Shown: piece after piece, positions 27,670 to 39,341 of the stretch
How positions within the stretch are numbered: the first letter of the stretch is position 1
Layout of the letters: every line of letters starts with the position of its first letter
Source of the DNA: Phytopseudomonas straminea
GTDB taxonomy: Bacteria; Pseudomonadota; Gammaproteobacteria; Pseudomonadales; Pseudomonadaceae
Length of the DNA stretch: 64,000 nucleotides
Assembly: GCF_900112645.1 (NCBI RefSeq)
Contig: NZ_FOMO01000003.1
Span: forward strand, 1 to 64,000
Direction: 5' to 3'
Notes under the pieces: model-generated
The model's database searches: none
The model's input: only the letters and a program-made list of their open reading frames with translations
Told to the model about the DNA's origin: nothing
Made by a program: the position numbers and the translations under genes

Positions 27670-28143
27670 TTGATCAAAGCAGGGATGTTTGCAGCGGTGG
27701 CACTGCTGGGCGCATCTGCCCAGGCGGCGGAGCGGCAGGTGTATCTGGTGGCCACGGTGCAGCTGGACGGCTCCAATCTGGCCCAGAGCATCTTTCTCCA
27801 CGAGCCGCAGATCACAGAGTTGCAGGGTTGCCTGGATGCCGTACGCAAGGGGCAGCGTGAGCGCGACTGGATGCAGTATCACCACATCTTCCAGCGCGAC
27901 AAATTCAAGGGCTTCACCGGGCATATGCATTACCGCTGTGTTTACAGCGACCTACAGATCAGCGGCTGGTACGACAAGATGCACTACAACCAGCCCTATC
28001 TGATCAGCATCGATGATGGTGCGGTGCTGAGCGTCAGCCGCCCGCCGAGCCTGGCGCAGTGCTCGACCCAGTGGAGTGCCTTGCCAGCGAAGAAGCAGGC
28101 GCAGAGTTTCTGCGCCATGGGCAATCAGACCGTCACGCGCTGA
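27670..28143 (+). CDS. Conserved secreted hypothetical protein
   Basis: A 157-residue protein with a signal peptide (MIKAGMFAAVALLGASAQA, cleavage near residue 19) and at least four Cys residues in the mature part, suggesting disulfides in the periplasm. It begins with a TTG codon preceded by GGGGAGTATCGGGA. I do not recognise a functional domain. It lies in the conserved tadA-mltF interval, so it may be the orthologue of the hypothetical protein found there in other pseudomonads. Confidence 0.7.
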   Translation: MIKAGMFAAVALLGASAQAAERQVYLVATVQLDGSNLAQSIFLHEPQITELQGCLDAVRKGQRERDWMQYHHIFQRDKFKGFTGHMHYRCVYSDLQISGWYDKMHYNQPYLISIDDGAVLSVSRPPSLAQCSTQWSALPAKKQAQSFCAMGNQTVTR

Positions 28144-28154
28144 GGCGTTTTCGC

Positions 28155-28658
28155 TTAGCGAGCGCGCTCGAACACCAGGCTGACCTTGGCACCGCCAGGG
28201 CGCTGGAAACTTTCGATCATGCGATTGCCCTGTACCTCCATGCGCAGTTCCCGGGTGGTTCGTACGTCGCCGGTCCAGTTCGGGAAGGATGAGCCTTCCA
28301 CGGTATTGCCGCTGAAGTCGCCCTGGGCATCGACGCTGTAGCGCCCGTACAGCGCCAGGCTGCTGGCCATCACGGCGCGGTTCTCCGCGTCGGTGCCGCC
28401 TCCGCGCTGGTCGGAGGCAAAGCGCGGAATGCGCGGGTCGTGCAGAAACTCCACGAAGTACAGATCCGGTGTGAATACCAGTCGGCCTTTCGGCTCGGGC
28501 CCGTAGGGATGGCTGATTACGCCGTCGTTTTCGACTTTGGCGGCGATCAGGTTCCAGGTTCCGGCGACCTTGTTCGATTTCGACTCGGCGTTGCTGCTCA
28601 TGGCAGCCAGCAGCAACGTGGCCGCGGCTGCCAGGCGGGTCAATGAATGCAGATGCAT
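28155..28658 (-). CDS. Secreted lipocalin-like domain protein
   Basis: The 167-residue protein has a signal peptide (LAAAATLLLAAMSSNAES) followed by VAGTWNLIAAKVENDGV, the start of the lipocalin-like 5 domain (PF13924), and YGRYSVDAQGDFSGNTVEGS further on. The ATG at 28658 has a strong GGAGG site. It begins 1 bp after the stop of the SDR gene and so is the second gene of that operon. Family members have a predicted beta-barrel; the ligand is unknown. Confidence 0.8.
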   Translation of the reverse strand: MHLHSLTRLAAAATLLLAAMSSNAESKSNKVAGTWNLIAAKVENDGVISHPYGPEPKGRLVFTPDLYFVEFLHDPRIPRFASDQRGGGTDAENRAVMASSLALYGRYSVDAQGDFSGNTVEGSSFPNWTGDVRTTRELRMEVQGNRMIESFQRPGGAKVSLVFERAR

Positions 28659-28659
28659 T

Positions 28660-29493
28660 TCAGACCTCCTGGCTGTCGGCCGAGAGAGCCACATCACGCT
28701 GCGCTTCGAGCGCTTCGCGGCGCTCGGTCAGGACGCGGTGGATATTCTCATAGGCGGTGCTGCCCAGGGCCAGGCGCAGGGGCGGGTTGCTCGCATCGGC
28801 CGCCTGGATGATTGCCGCGACTGTATTGACGGCATCACCGCGGATTTCGAATTCGCCACTTTTGATCATTGCGTGCACTTGGCCGGCCGGCGTGTCCTGA
28901 TAGGCGCCGGAGGGCGTAGCCAGGTCGAGGGCTGCGGCGAAGTTGGTGCCCGTCGGGCCGGGCTCGGCAAGGATGAAGTCGATGCCGAAGGGCGCGACTT
29001 CCTGGGCCACGGATTCGACAAAGCCTTCGATCCCCCATTTGCTGGCGTGGTAGAGGCTGAAGCCGGGATAGGCGATCTGCCCGCCTTCGGAAGACACCTG
29101 AACGATGCGGCCGCCACCCTGGGCACGCAGGTGAGCCAGGCTGCGGCGGATCAGTTGGATCGAGCCGGTCAGGTTGGTCGCCAGCACCCGTTCGATCTGC
29201 TCGTCGCTCACCTGCTCGGCGGGGCCGAACAGGCCGTAGCCCGCATTGCTGACGATGACGTCGATACGGCCGGCGCGGGCGAAGGCGTGATCGATCACGC
29301 GGCTGATCTGCGTGGTGTCGGTGAGGTCCAGGGTGAGCACCTGCAGCTGTTCGCCGTATCGGTCGGCCAGTTCCTGCAGAGCTTGCTCACGGCGTGCGGT
29401 GGCGACTACCCGGTCGCCGCGCTCCAGCAGTTGGGTGGTCATGATCTTGCCGAGCCCGGAAGAAGCACCGGTGATAAGCCAGGTCTTGTTCAT
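28660..29493 (-). CDS. Short-chain dehydrogenase/reductase
   Basis: The 277-residue protein is a classical SDR: TGASSGLG cofactor motif near residues 8-15, NAG near 85, catalytic Ser and YHASK (Tyr and Lys) near 155. It should be a cytoplasmic NAD(P)-dependent oxidoreductase; the substrate is not predictable. ATG 29493 (GAGG eight bases upstream) is preferred over an in-frame GTG three codons earlier. It is divergent from a LysR gene (104 bp between start codons) that probably controls it, and it is in an operon with the lipocalin-like gene. Confidence 0.88.
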   Translation of the reverse strand: MNKTWLITGASSGLGKIMTTQLLERGDRVVATARREQALQELADRYGEQLQVLTLDLTDTTQISRVIDHAFARAGRIDVIVSNAGYGLFGPAEQVSDEQIERVLATNLTGSIQLIRRSLAHLRAQGGGRIVQVSSEGGQIAYPGFSLYHASKWGIEGFVESVAQEVAPFGIDFILAEPGPTGTNFAAALDLATPSGAYQDTPAGQVHAMIKSGEFEIRGDAVNTVAAIIQAADASNPPLRLALGSTAYENIHRVLTERREALEAQRDVALSADSQEV

Positions 29494-29539
29494 GCTGTGC
29501 ACCTCGTTCGTTGCTTGATGGGTGCATTCACTGTAAACA

Positions 29540-29559
29540 GATTATTTGTTGTGATAATC
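29540..29559. promoter_or_regulatory. Candidate LysR operator (SDR/LysR intergenic)
   Basis: A perfect inverted repeat GATTAT/ATAATC with an 8-base centre lies midway between the divergent SDR and LysR start codons. It contains a T-N11-A arrangement of the LysR type. Its use by the neighbouring regulator is inferred. Confidence 0.5.
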
Positions 29560-29597
29560 GGCGTTAATTCGCATGAGCTGGTGAATGAGGATCAACA

Positions 29598-30488
29598 ATG
29601 AGCAGGCCGTCGCTGAGTGATCTCACTGCCCTGATGGCGGTTGCGCAGCACCGCAGCTTTCGCAAGGCAGCCGATGAGCTGGGCATTTCCCGCTCCGCGC
29701 TCAGCCATGCCATCGCCGCGCTGGAGCGCCGGCTGGGTGTGCGCCTGCTGCACCGCACCACACGCAGTGTGGCGCCGACCGAAGCGGGGGAGCACTTCCT
29801 GCAGCGCCTGTCGCCGGTGCTGCAGGAACTTGATCAGGCCATCGATGCCTTGACCGAGGAGGGCGGTCACCCCACCGGGACCTTGCGCATCAACGGCGGC
29901 GAGGAGGCCATGCGCGTATTGCTCAAACGCGTGGTGCCTGCGTTTCTAGCGCGCTATCCGCAGGTTTCCCTGGATCTGGTCAGCGACGGTCATCTGGTGG
30001 ATGTGGTGCGCGAAGGCTTCGATGCAGGTATCCGCCTGGCCGAGGCCGTGCCTCAGGACATGATCGCCGTCGCACTCAGTGAGGACTTTCGTTTTCTTGC
30101 CGTGGCCTCGCCCGAGTACCTGGCCAGCGCCGGGCGGCCCGAAACGCCTGAGGATCTGAGTAACCACTGCTGCATCCGCCAGCGTCTGCCCAGCGGCAAG
30201 CTGTATCGCTGGGAGTTCGAACAGCGCGGCCAGGAAGTCGCCGTGGATGTGCCGGGCAGCCTGACCCTCAACCATACGCAACTGATGATCGAGGCGGCCG
30301 CCGCCGGGCTGGGCATTGCCTATGTGCCGGACATGGCGGCGCAGTGCTGGCTGGAGGAGGGCAAGCTGGTCGCGGTGCTGGAGGACTGGTCGCCGCCGGT
30401 CGGAGGCTTGCGTCTTTATTACCCGGGCCACCGCCACGTGTCGGCGGCGCTGCGGGCATTTATCGAGGTGATGAAGAGCGTTCGCTAG
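29598..30488 (+). CDS. LysR family regulator, divergent from SDR
   Basis: The 296-residue protein has the LysR HTH (AVAQHRSFRKAADELGISRSALSHAI is the region, about residues 14-39) and RLLHRTTRSVAPTEAG, typical of the CrgA/YafC-like LysR subgroup. The ATG at 29598 is preceded by GAGGATCAACA. It is divergent from the SDR-lipocalin operon, its likely target. Confidence 0.88.
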   Translation: MSRPSLSDLTALMAVAQHRSFRKAADELGISRSALSHAIAALERRLGVRLLHRTTRSVAPTEAGEHFLQRLSPVLQELDQAIDALTEEGGHPTGTLRINGGEEAMRVLLKRVVPAFLARYPQVSLDLVSDGHLVDVVREGFDAGIRLAEAVPQDMIAVALSEDFRFLAVASPEYLASAGRPETPEDLSNHCCIRQRLPSGKLYRWEFEQRGQEVAVDVPGSLTLNHTQLMIEAAAAGLGIAYVPDMAAQCWLEEGKLVAVLEDWSPPVGGLRLYYPGHRHVSAALRAFIEVMKSVR

Positions 30489-30506
30489 CGGCGCCTGGGG
30501 AAAGGA

Positions 30507-32069
<1,563 letters not shown>

Positions 32070-32158
32070 TCAGGGCATGAGCGGGCGTGCCGCGCTCGCC
32101 GCTTTAGGCTAGAATATGCGCCCTCAAAGCACACCCCCTTCCCAGAGGCTGTCCCCTG

Positions 32159-35100
32159 ATGCTGATCCTGCGCGGCGCTCCCGCCCTTTCCGCCTTTCGC
32201 CACGGTAAATTGCTCGAGCAACTGACCAGTAAAGTGCCTGCTGTGACCGGCCTGTATGCCGAGTTCGCCCACTTTGCCGACGTCGACGGTGCGCTGAGTG
32301 CCGACGAAGAGCAGGTACTGGCCCGTCTGCTCAAATACGGCCCGAGCGTGCCAGTGCAGGAACCCAGCGGCCGTTTGCTGTTGACCATCCCGCGTTTCGG
32401 CACCATTTCGCCGTGGTCGAGCAAGGCCAGCGACATTGCCCGCAACTGCGGTTTGGACAAGATCCGTCGCCTGGAGCGGGGCATTGCCTACTATGTAGCC
32501 GGCGAGCTGAGCGACGCCGATGTGCAGCAGGTCGCCGCCGTATTGCATGACCGTATGACTCAGGTCGTGCTGAACAAGCTGGAAGACGCGGCCGGGCTGT
32601 TCAGCCATGCAGAGCCCAAGCCGCTGACCGCCGTGGACATCCTCGGTGGTGGCCGCCCGGCGCTGGAGAAGGCCAACGTCGAGCTGGGCCTGGCCCTGGC
32701 CGAAGACGAGATCGATTACCTGGTCAACGCCTTCCAGGGTTTGAAGCGCAACCCGCACGACATCGAATTGATGATGTTCGCCCAAGCCAACTCCGAGCAC
32801 TGCCGCCACAAGATCTTCAATGCCAGCTGGGACATCGACGGCGAAAGCCAGGAGAAGTCGCTGTTCGGCATGATCAAGAACACCTACCAGATGCACAGCG
32901 AGAACGTGCTGTCCGCTTATAAGGACAACGCCTCGGTGATCGTCGGCCACACCGCCGGGCGCTTCTTCCCCAATCCTGAAACCCGCCAGTACGGCGCGGT
33001 GAAGGAGCCTGTGCACATCCTGATGAAGGTGGAAACCCACAACCACCCGACCGCCATCTCGCCGTTCTCCGGTGCGTCCACCGGCTCCGGCGGTGAGATC
33101 CGCGACGAGGGCGCCACCGGTCGTGGTGCCAAGCCGAAAGCTGGCCTGACCGGTTTCACCGTTTCCAACCTGAACATCCCTGGTTTCGAGCAGCCCTGGG
33201 AGCAGGCCTACGGTAAGCCCGAGCGCATCGTCACGCCGCTGGACATCATGATCGAGGGCCCGCTGGGCGGCGCCGCGTTCAACAACGAATTCGGCCGTCC
33301 GGCGCTGACCGGCTACTTCCGTACCTTCGAGCAATCGATTGCCACCCCGCACGGCGACGAAGTGCGCGGCTACCACAAACCGATCATGCTCGCCGGCGGC
33401 ATGGGCAACATCCGTGAAGACCATGTGCAGAAGGGCGAGATCACCGTCGGCGCCAAGCTGATCGTGCTCGGTGGTCCGGCCATGCTGATCGGCCTGGGCG
33501 GCGGCGCCGCCTCGTCGGTGGCTACCGGTGCCAGCTCGGCCGATCTGGATTTCGCCTCGGTGCAGCGCGAGAACCCGGAAATGGAACGCCGCTGCCAGGA
33601 GGTCATCGACCGCTGCTGGCAGCTGGGCGACGCCAACCCCATCGCCTTCATCCATGACGTCGGCGCGGGCGGCATTTCCAACGCCTTCCCGGAACTGGTC
33701 AACGATGGTGGCCGCGGTGGCCGCTTCGAGCTGCGCAACGTGCCCAACGACGAGCCGGGCATGGCCCCGCACGAGATCTGGAGCAACGAATCCCAGGAGC
33801 GTTACGTGCTGGCGGTCAGCGCCAAGGACTTCGCGCGCTTCAAGGCCATCTGCGAGCGCGAGCGTTGCCCGTTCGCGGTGGTCGGTGAGGCCACCGAAGA
33901 GCCGCACCTGACCGTGACCGACAGCCACTTCGCCAACACCCCGGTAGACATGCCGCTCGAAGTGCTGCTCGGCAAGCCGCCGCGCATGCACCGTTCGGTG
34001 ACCCGCGAGGCCGAGCTGGGCGACGATTTCGACCCGAGCAAGCTGGACATCAACGAAGCCGCCGAGCGCGTACTGCGTCACCCGGCCGTGGCCAGCAAGA
34101 GCTTTTTGATCACCATTGGCGACCGTACCATCACCGGCCTGGTCGCCCGTGATCAGATGGTCGGCCCATGGCAGGTGCCGGTGGCCGACGTTGCCGTGAC
34201 CGCCACCAGCTTTGACGTCTACACCGGCGAAGCCATGGCGATGGGCGAGCGCACCCCGCTAGCCCTGCTCGACGCCCCGGCTTCCGGCCGTATGGCCATT
34301 GGCGAAACCATCACCAACATCGCCGCTTCGCACATCGAGAAACTCTCCGACATCAAACTGTCGGCCAACTGGATGTCCGCTGCCGGTCACCCAGGTGAAG
34401 ACGCCCGCCTGTACGACACCGTCAAGGCCGTCGGTATGGAGCTGTGCCCCGAGCTGGGCCTGACCATTCCGGTGGGTAAAGACTCGATGTCGATGAAAAC
34501 CAAGTGGAGCGAAGAGGGCGCGGAGAAGAGCGTCACCTCGCCGCTGTCGCTGATCGTCACCGGTTTCGCGCCGGTCGCCGACGTGCGCAAGACCCTGACC
34601 CCAGAGCTGCGCATGGACAAGGGCGAGACCGATCTGATCCTCATAGACCTGGGCCGTGGCCAGAACCGCATGGGCGCCTCGATCCTCGCTCAGGTGTACA
34701 GCAAGCTCGGCCAGCAGGCGCCGGACGTCGACGACGCCGAAGACCTCAAGGCCTTCTTCGCGGTGATCCAGGGCCTCAACGCCGATGGTCACCTGCTGGC
34801 CTACCACGACCGTTCCGACGGTGGCCTGTTGGTTAGCGTGCTGGAAATGGCTTTCGCCGGTCATTGTGGCCTCAACCTGCAGCTCGACGGTCTGGTCGAA
34901 AGCCGCGAAGAACTCGCCGCCTTTCTGTTCAACGAAGAGCTGGGCGCGGTGATCCAGGTTCGCCAGGACGCCACCCCGGACGCGCTCGCCCAGTTCAGCG
35001 CCGCTGGCCTGGAAGACTGCGTCGCGGTGATCGGCAAGCCGGTCAACAACGGCGACGTGGCCATCAGCTACAACGACCAACCGGTGTTCAGTGGCCAGCG

Positions 35101-36055
35101 CCGCTTGCTGCAGCGCCAGTGGGCCGAGACCAGCCATCGCATCCAGCGTCTGCGTGACAACGCCGACTGCGCGGATCAGGAATTCGATGCGTTGCTGGAA
35201 GAAGACAACCCGGGCCTGTCGATCAAGCTGGGCTTCGACGTCAACGACGACATCGCCGCGCCATACATCAAGAAGGGCGTGCGCCCGCAGGTTGCCGTGC
35301 TGCGCGAGCAGGGCGTCAACGGTCAGGTGGAAATGGCGGCGGCCTTCGACCGCGCCGGCTTCACTTCGGTTGACGTGCACATGAGCGATATTCTCGCCGG
35401 TCGCGTTGATCTGAATGACTTCAAAGGCCTGGTCGCATGCGGCGGCTTCTCCTACGGTGACGTGCTCGGCGCCGGTGAAGGCTGGGCCAAGTCGGCGCTG
35501 TTCAACACCCGTGCCCGCGACGCCTTCCAGGGCTTCTTCGAGCGCAAGGACAGCTTCACCCTGGGCGTGTGCAACGGTTGCCAGATGCTCTCCAACCTGC
35601 ACGAGCTGATTCCGGGTACCGAGTTCTGGCCGCACTTCGTGCGCAACCGCTCCGAGCAGTTCGAAGCGCGCGTGGCCATGGTTCAGGTCCAGGAGTCGGC
35701 ATCGATCTTCCTGCGTGGCATGGCCGGCTCGCGCATGCCGATCGCCATTGCCCACGGTGAAGGCCATGCCGAGTTCGAAAGCGAGGAAGCGCTGCTCGAA
35801 GCCGACCTGTCCGGCACCGTGGCGCTGCGTTTCGTCGACAACCACGGCAAGGTCACCGAAGCCTACCCGGCCAACCCGAACGGCTCGCCGCGCGGGATCA
35901 CCGGCCTGACCAGCCGCGATGGTCGCGTGACCATCATGATGCCGCATCCGGAGCGCGTGTTCCGCGCCGTGCAGAACTCCTGGCGGCCGGACGAGTGGCA
36001 GGAAGATGGCGGCTGGATGCGCATGTTCCGTAACGCGCGGGTCTGGGTCGACTGA
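32159..36055 (+). CDS. purL: Phosphoribosylformylglycinamidine synthase
   Basis: Converts FGAR to FGAM in purine synthesis using glutamine and ATP. The 1298-residue single chain is the long proteobacterial form: N-terminal PurS-like domain, two ATP-grasp-like AIRS domains ([20 protein letters not shown] near residue 290; [16 protein letters not shown] near 835), and a C-terminal glutaminase with Cys1138 in [10 protein letters not shown] and the HPERVFR motif. The ATG at 32159 is at the usual position ([11 protein letters not shown]). It is divergent from mltF and followed by a terminator. It supplies the same pathway as guaB and guaA. Confidence 0.98.
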   Translation: MLILRGAPALSAFRHGKLLEQLTSKVPAVTGLYAEFAHFADVDGALSADEEQVLARLLKYGPSVPVQEPSGRLLLTIPRFGTISPWSSKASDIARNCGLDKIRRLERGIAYYVAGELSDADVQQVAAVLHDRMTQVVLNKLEDAAGLFSHAEPKPLTAVDILGGGRPALEKANVELGLALAEDEIDYLVNAFQGLKRNPHDIELMMFAQANSEHCRHKIFNASWDIDGESQEKSLFGMIKNTYQMHSENVLSAYKDNASVIVGHTAGRFFPNPETRQYGAVKEPVHILMKVETHNHPTAISPFSGASTGSGGEIRDEGATGRGAKPKAGLTGFTVSNLNIPGFEQPWEQAYGKPERIVTPLDIMIEGPLGGAAFNNEFGRPALTGYFRTFEQSIATPHGDEVRGYHKPIMLAGGMGNIREDHVQKGEITVGAKLIVLGGPAMLIGLGGGAASSVATGASSADLDFASVQRENPEMERRCQEVIDRCWQLGDANPIAFIHDVGAGGISNAFPELVNDGGRGGRFELRNVPNDEPGMAPHEIWSNESQERYVLAVSAKDFARFKAICERERCPFAVVGEATEEPHLTVTDSHFANTPVDMPLEVLLGKPPRMHRSVTREAELGDDFDPSKLDINEAAERVLRHPAVASKSFLITIGDRTITGLVARDQMVGPWQVPVADVAVTATSFDVYTGEAMAMGERTPLALLDAPASGRMAIGETITNIAASHIEKLSDIKLSANWMSAAGHPGEDARLYDTVKAVGMELCPELGLTIPVGKDSMSMKTKWSEEGAEKSVTSPLSLIVTGFAPVADVRKTLTPELRMDKGETDLILIDLGRGQNRMGASILAQVYSKLGQQAPDVDDAEDLKAFFAVIQGLNADGHLLAYHDRSDGGLLVSVLEMAFAGHCGLNLQLDGLVESREELAAFLFNEELGAVIQVRQDATPDALAQFSAAGLEDCVAVIGKPVNNGDVAISYNDQPVFSGQRRLLQRQWAETSHRIQRLRDNADCADQEFDALLEEDNPGLSIKLGFDVNDDIAAPYIKKGVRPQVAVLREQGVNGQVEMAAAFDRAGFTSVDVHMSDILAGRVDLNDFKGLVACGGFSYGDVLGAGEGWAKSALFNTRARDAFQGFFERKDSFTLGVCNGCQMLSNLHELIPGTEFWPHFVRNRSEQFEARVAMVQVQESASIFLRGMAGSRMPIAIAHGEGHAEFESEEALLEADLSGTVALRFVDNHGKVTEAYPANPNGSPRGITGLTSRDGRVTIMMPHPERVFRAVQNSWRPDEWQEDGGWMRMFRNARVWVD

Positions 36056-36080
36056 TCAAGTCGCTCGCTGCACGAAACAG

Positions 36081-36109
36081 AAAAACGCCAGGCATTGCCT
36101 GGCGTTTTT
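36081..36109 (+). terminator. Intrinsic terminator after purL
   Basis: A 13-bp stem (AAAAACGCCAGGC 36081-36093, GCCTGGCGTTTTT 36097-36109) with a 3-base loop and five T residues. It can function in both directions. Confidence 0.92.
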
Positions 36110-36360
36110 CGTTTGCGGAATTGAGCAGTAACCGCTGGTTCAGATCGTCGGTTTTGAGACATGGCGCCTGGGTTTTTAAACGGCACCAGCTAGTCTGCAG
36201 GAAGTGATTGGCACCTTGCGGCAACCCCGAATGGTGCCTTCTCGGATAAGTCCGAATGTTTCAGCAGTGTTGGCTGTGTCACGAATCTTGCTAGGCAATG
36301 TGCCATCATGCTGTGGCATTATTGGCTCATTGTTTTCAGCGACTTGCAGTGGAGTAGTTG
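36110..36360. other. Gap between purL terminator and the YqfO-like gene
   Basis: Together with the terminator, 36056-36360 is 305 bp without a gene. It should carry the promoter of the downstream YqfO-like gene, but no clear -35/-10 pair stands out. Confidence 0.45.
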
Positions 36361-36678
36361 ATGTACAAGTTGTGTTTCTACGTTCCGGAAAGCCATCTGG
36401 AAAGCGTGAAAGCGGCAGTATTCGCCGAGGGCGCCGGGCGCGCCGCTGGCTACGACCACTGCTGTTGGCAAACCCAAGGCCGTGGCCAGTTCCGCCCGCT
36501 GGAAGGCAGCAAGCCGTACATTGGCCAGAGCGGTGAGCTGGCGACCGTGTCTGAGTGGAAAGTCGAGCTGGTGGTGGGCGATGAGCTGATCCACAACGCC
36601 GTCAAAGCCCTGAAGAAAGCCCACCCCTACGAAGTGCCTGCTTTCGAAGTGTGGCGCTTGTCCGATCTGCAGTTCTAA
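36361..36678 (+). CDS. YqfO/NIF3-insert-like protein
   Basis: The 105-residue protein corresponds to the small domain that is inserted in some NIF3/YqfO proteins: MYKLCFYVPESHLESVKAAVF, the glycine-rich GAGRAAGYDHCCWQTQG and the closing HPYEVPAFEVW. The fold is PII/CutA-like, so it is probably a cytoplasmic oligomer, perhaps metal or ligand binding. The ATG at 36361 is preceded by TGGAGTAGTTG. Its function is not established. Confidence 0.82.
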   Translation: MYKLCFYVPESHLESVKAAVFAEGAGRAAGYDHCCWQTQGRGQFRPLEGSKPYIGQSGELATVSEWKVELVVGDELIHNAVKALKKAHPYEVPAFEVWRLSDLQF

Positions 36679-36717
36679 CCACCGCTTCTCGTCCCGGCTT
36701 CGCTCCTGCGGATCACC

Positions 36718-37221
36718 TCAGGGGCGAATCTCGATCAGCGTACCGTCCTTCACCAGCGTCCAGACCTCGCGCATGTCGGCGTTCTTCATGGCGATGCAGC
36801 CTTCGGTCCAGTCCAGGGTGTGGAAGAACCACTCCGGGTATTCATCGTCCAGCGGCGTGCCGTGGATCATGATCATGCTACCCGGCTTCACCCCGGCGGC
36901 CTTTGCCTGTGCCTGGTCACGAGCGTTGGGGTAGGAGATGTGCATCGACAGGTTGTACTTCTCGCTCTGGCGCCGCCAGTCGATCCAGTAGAAGCCCTCG
37001 GGCGTGCGCAAATCGCCCTCGCGCACCTTGGCGCCGACCGGCTGTTTACCTAAAGAAATGCGGTACGACTTCAGCGTCTTGCCCTGGCTGATCAGTTGTA
37101 GCCGGCGCTGGGATTTCTCTACCAATACCTTGTCGACGGTCGCCACGGGAGTGGCAGGCGCAGTGGCCGCGTGCCCGGCCAGGGCCAAAGAGAAGAGGGT
37201 GAAGGCGAGCAACCAGCGCAT
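36718..37221 (-). CDS. L,D-transpeptidase (YkuD domain)
   Basis: The 167-residue protein has a signal peptide (MRWLLAFTLFSLALAGHA) and a YkuD domain with His120 in MIHGTP and catalytic Cys142 in DWTEGCIAMKN. YkuD enzymes make 3-3 crosslinks in peptidoglycan or attach proteins to it in the periplasm. It lacks a LysM or other binding domain, so it is the small form common in Pseudomonas. It is monocistronic. Confidence 0.9.
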   Translation of the reverse strand: MRWLLAFTLFSLALAGHAATAPATPVATVDKVLVEKSQRRLQLISQGKTLKSYRISLGKQPVGAKVREGDLRTPEGFYWIDWRRQSEKYNLSMHISYPNARDQAQAKAAGVKPGSMIMIHGTPLDDEYPEWFFHTLDWTEGCIAMKNADMREVWTLVKDGTLIEIRP

Positions 37222-37328
37222 GGGGATTTTCGACTGAGCAGATGGCCGGCGGGCGGCGGAGGCTCATTCTAAAGGTTGCAGCATCGGGGCGCCTAGAGTC
37301 TGCTGCCCCGCGCATCGCTTTGCCTGGA

Positions 37329-37437
37329 TAGCCTGATGTAGAGCGAAGCGAAACCCAGGAAGCGGTATTCGTTATGCCTTGGCCAGCATGGCTGAACAAC
37401 GCTCCCCCGCGCGTCGCTTCGCTCAGCAACGGGCTAC
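37329..37437. repeat. Dispersed TAGCC...GGCTA repeat, copy 1
   Basis: The left arm TAGCCTGATGTAGAGCGAAG and the right arm GTCGCTTCGCTC followed by AGCAACGGGCTAC form long imperfect inverted ends. The left arm matches the element at 50465-50533 closely. It lies in the 290-bp gap between the L,D-transpeptidase and pirin genes and encodes nothing recognisable. Confidence 0.6.
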
Positions 37438-37448
37438 CGAAAACGAAC

Positions 37449-37482
37449 AGCGCTACCTGGGAGGTCAATCCCAGGTAGCGCT
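37449..37482 (-). terminator. Hairpin after the pirin gene
   Basis: A perfect 14-bp stem (AGCGCTACCTGGGA 37449-37462, TCCCAGGTAGCGCT 37469-37482) with a 6-base loop lies 30 bp past the pirin stop codon. In the minus direction it is followed by CTGTTCGTTTTCG, a weak T-rich tail. Confidence 0.65.
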
Positions 37483-37511
37483 GCGTTCAGCTCTAGGTTA
37501 CGACGTGGCGG

Positions 37512-38234
37512 TCAGTACAACGACGGCAGCTCGTTGGGCCGCAGATCGAACACCAGCACTTCGGACTGCTGGCCGTTGCTCAGGTGCAGGTCGCGGGCAT
37601 CGCGCACTCGCACACCGTCACCGGCCTGCAGCTGCTCGCCGTTGAGCTGGACGCTGCCGCGGGCCACATGGACGTAGGCGTAGCGGTCATCGCCGAGTTG
37701 CAGGTGCGCCTGCTCGTCAGCGTCGAACAAACCGGCGTAGACGCGGGCGTTCTGGCGCACGGTCAGCGAGCCATCGGCGCCGTCGGGCGAGATGATCAAC
37801 TGCAGGCGGCCACGTTTCTGGGCTTCGCTGAAGTGCTCCTGCTGGTAGCGCGGTTCAGCCTGGCGTTCGCTCGGCACGATCCAGATCTGCAGGAAGTGCA
37901 CCTGCTCGCTGTGCGAGTGGTTGAACTCGCTGTGCGATACGCCAGTACCGGCGCTCATCAACTGTACGTCGCCAGGGCGGATCACCGAGCCGGTGCCCAG
38001 GCTGTCCTTGTGTTCCAGGGCGCCTTGCAGCACGTAGGAGAAGATCTCCATGTTGCGATGCGGGTGCTCGCCGAAGCCCTGGCCGGCGCTGACGGTGTCG
38101 TCGTTGATCACCAGCAGGTCGGAGAAGCCACGCTCCTTCGGGTTGTTGTAGCTGGCGAACGAAAAGGTGTGGAAGGAGTTGAGCCAGCCATGGTTGGCAT
38201 GGCCACGATCGGTCGCTTTACGGATAGCCAGCAT
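37512..38234 (-). CDS. Pirin family protein (YhhW type)
   Basis: A 240-residue bicupin. The metal-binding cupin motif is visible as GEHPHRNMEIFSYV (about residues 55-68) with His and Glu ligands and SHSEFNHS further on. YhhW-type pirins can act as quercetin 2,3-dioxygenases and are cytoplasmic. The ATG at 38234 has a GGAGG site. A LysR gene lies upstream on the same strand. Confidence 0.88.
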   Translation of the reverse strand: MLAIRKATDRGHANHGWLNSFHTFSFASYNNPKERGFSDLLVINDDTVSAGQGFGEHPHRNMEIFSYVLQGALEHKDSLGTGSVIRPGDVQLMSAGTGVSHSEFNHSHSEQVHFLQIWIVPSERQAEPRYQQEHFSEAQKRGRLQLIISPDGADGSLTVRQNARVYAGLFDADEQAHLQLGDDRYAYVHVARGSVQLNGEQLQAGDGVRVRDARDLHLSNGQQSEVLVFDLRPNELPSLY

Positions 38235-38355
38235 GATGAATCCTCCGGTTGATGAGTGCGGCCTTGATTGGCGGCATGGAGGTGATATTACTGACTATCT
38301 GAGGATTGATTAATTGGCTGTAAATGGACTCATTGTCCGTTTCAGGTTGACGATT

Positions 38356-39243
38356 TCAGGCGTTCAGGTGCTCGATCTGTTGCTTGATGAAATCCGAAAA
38401 CACCTGAACCGCACGGGCCGATTGGCGGTGCTGCGGATAGACCGCATACACCGCCGCCGACGCCGGCCAGTGCTGTTTGAGTATCGGCACCAGCGCGCCG
38501 CTCGCCAGGGCCTGGCCGACGATAAAGGTGGGCAGGTAGGCGATGCCCATGCCGGCGATGGCCGCATCGCGAATCAGCTCGCCATTGTTGGCACGCAGTT
38601 GGCCGCGCATGCTCAGGCTTCTCGGCTTGCCGGTCTCGCGCAGGCGCCATTCCACGTGGCGGCTGTGCCCGTAAAGCAGGCAGGCATGCTGCTGCAGTGC
38701 GTCGAGGTTGGCCGGCGTGCCATGTTCCTCCAGGTAAGCGGGGCTGGCGCAGAGGATGGTCTGCATGTCGGTCAGGCGCTTGGCGATCAGGCTGGAGTCT
38801 TCCAGGGTGCCGATGCGGATCGACATGTCGTAGCCGTCAGCGAGCAGATCCACGGCGCGGTCGTTGAGGTCGATCTCCAGGTTGATGTGCGGGTGCTGCC
38901 GCATGAACAGCGGCAGCACATGGCTCAGGTGCAGGGTGGCGAAGGTCATCGGCGCGCTGACCCGCAGGGTGCCGCGCAGGGACGCGCCCTGAGCCGATAC
39001 CAGCTCCTGGGCGTCGCGCAGGTCGGCGAGAATGGTGATGGCCTTGTCGTACAGCAGCAGGCCCAGTTCCGTGGCCTGCAGACGGCGCGTGGTGCGGTTG
39101 AGCAGGCGGACGCCGAGCAGTGCTTCGAGGGCGGCGACGCGACGGCTTACGTACTGCTTGGTCACCCCGAGGGCATCGGCGGCGGCGGTGAAGCTGCCGG
39201 CGTCCAGGGTGGTGACGAACAGGCGCAGGTCTTCGACGTTCAT
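38356..39243 (-). CDS. LysR family regulator
   Basis: The 295-residue protein has the LysR HTH (DAGSFTAAADALGVTKQYVS, about residues 14-33) and RLLNRTTRRLQATELG. Start chosen at ATG 39243 (MNVEDLRLF); an ATG two codons earlier is also possible. It lies upstream of pirin on the same strand and is divergent from the aminotransferase gene (98 bp). Either could be its target. Confidence 0.87.
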   Translation of the reverse strand: MNVEDLRLFVTTLDAGSFTAAADALGVTKQYVSRRVAALEALLGVRLLNRTTRRLQATELGLLLYDKAITILADLRDAQELVSAQGASLRGTLRVSAPMTFATLHLSHVLPLFMRQHPHINLEIDLNDRAVDLLADGYDMSIRIGTLEDSSLIAKRLTDMQTILCASPAYLEEHGTPANLDALQQHACLLYGHSRHVEWRLRETGKPRSLSMRGQLRANNGELIRDAAIAGMGIAYLPTFIVGQALASGALVPILKQHWPASAAVYAVYPQHRQSARAVQVFSDFIKQQIEHLNA

Positions 39244-39341
39244 GGGCATTCTCGTTGGCAAGGCGGCGATTATTACCGGGTGCGTGGGCTTCGCGCCATC
39301 GGCTATCCTCGGCGTCTGCCTCAACTGCCCAGGACGCGTCG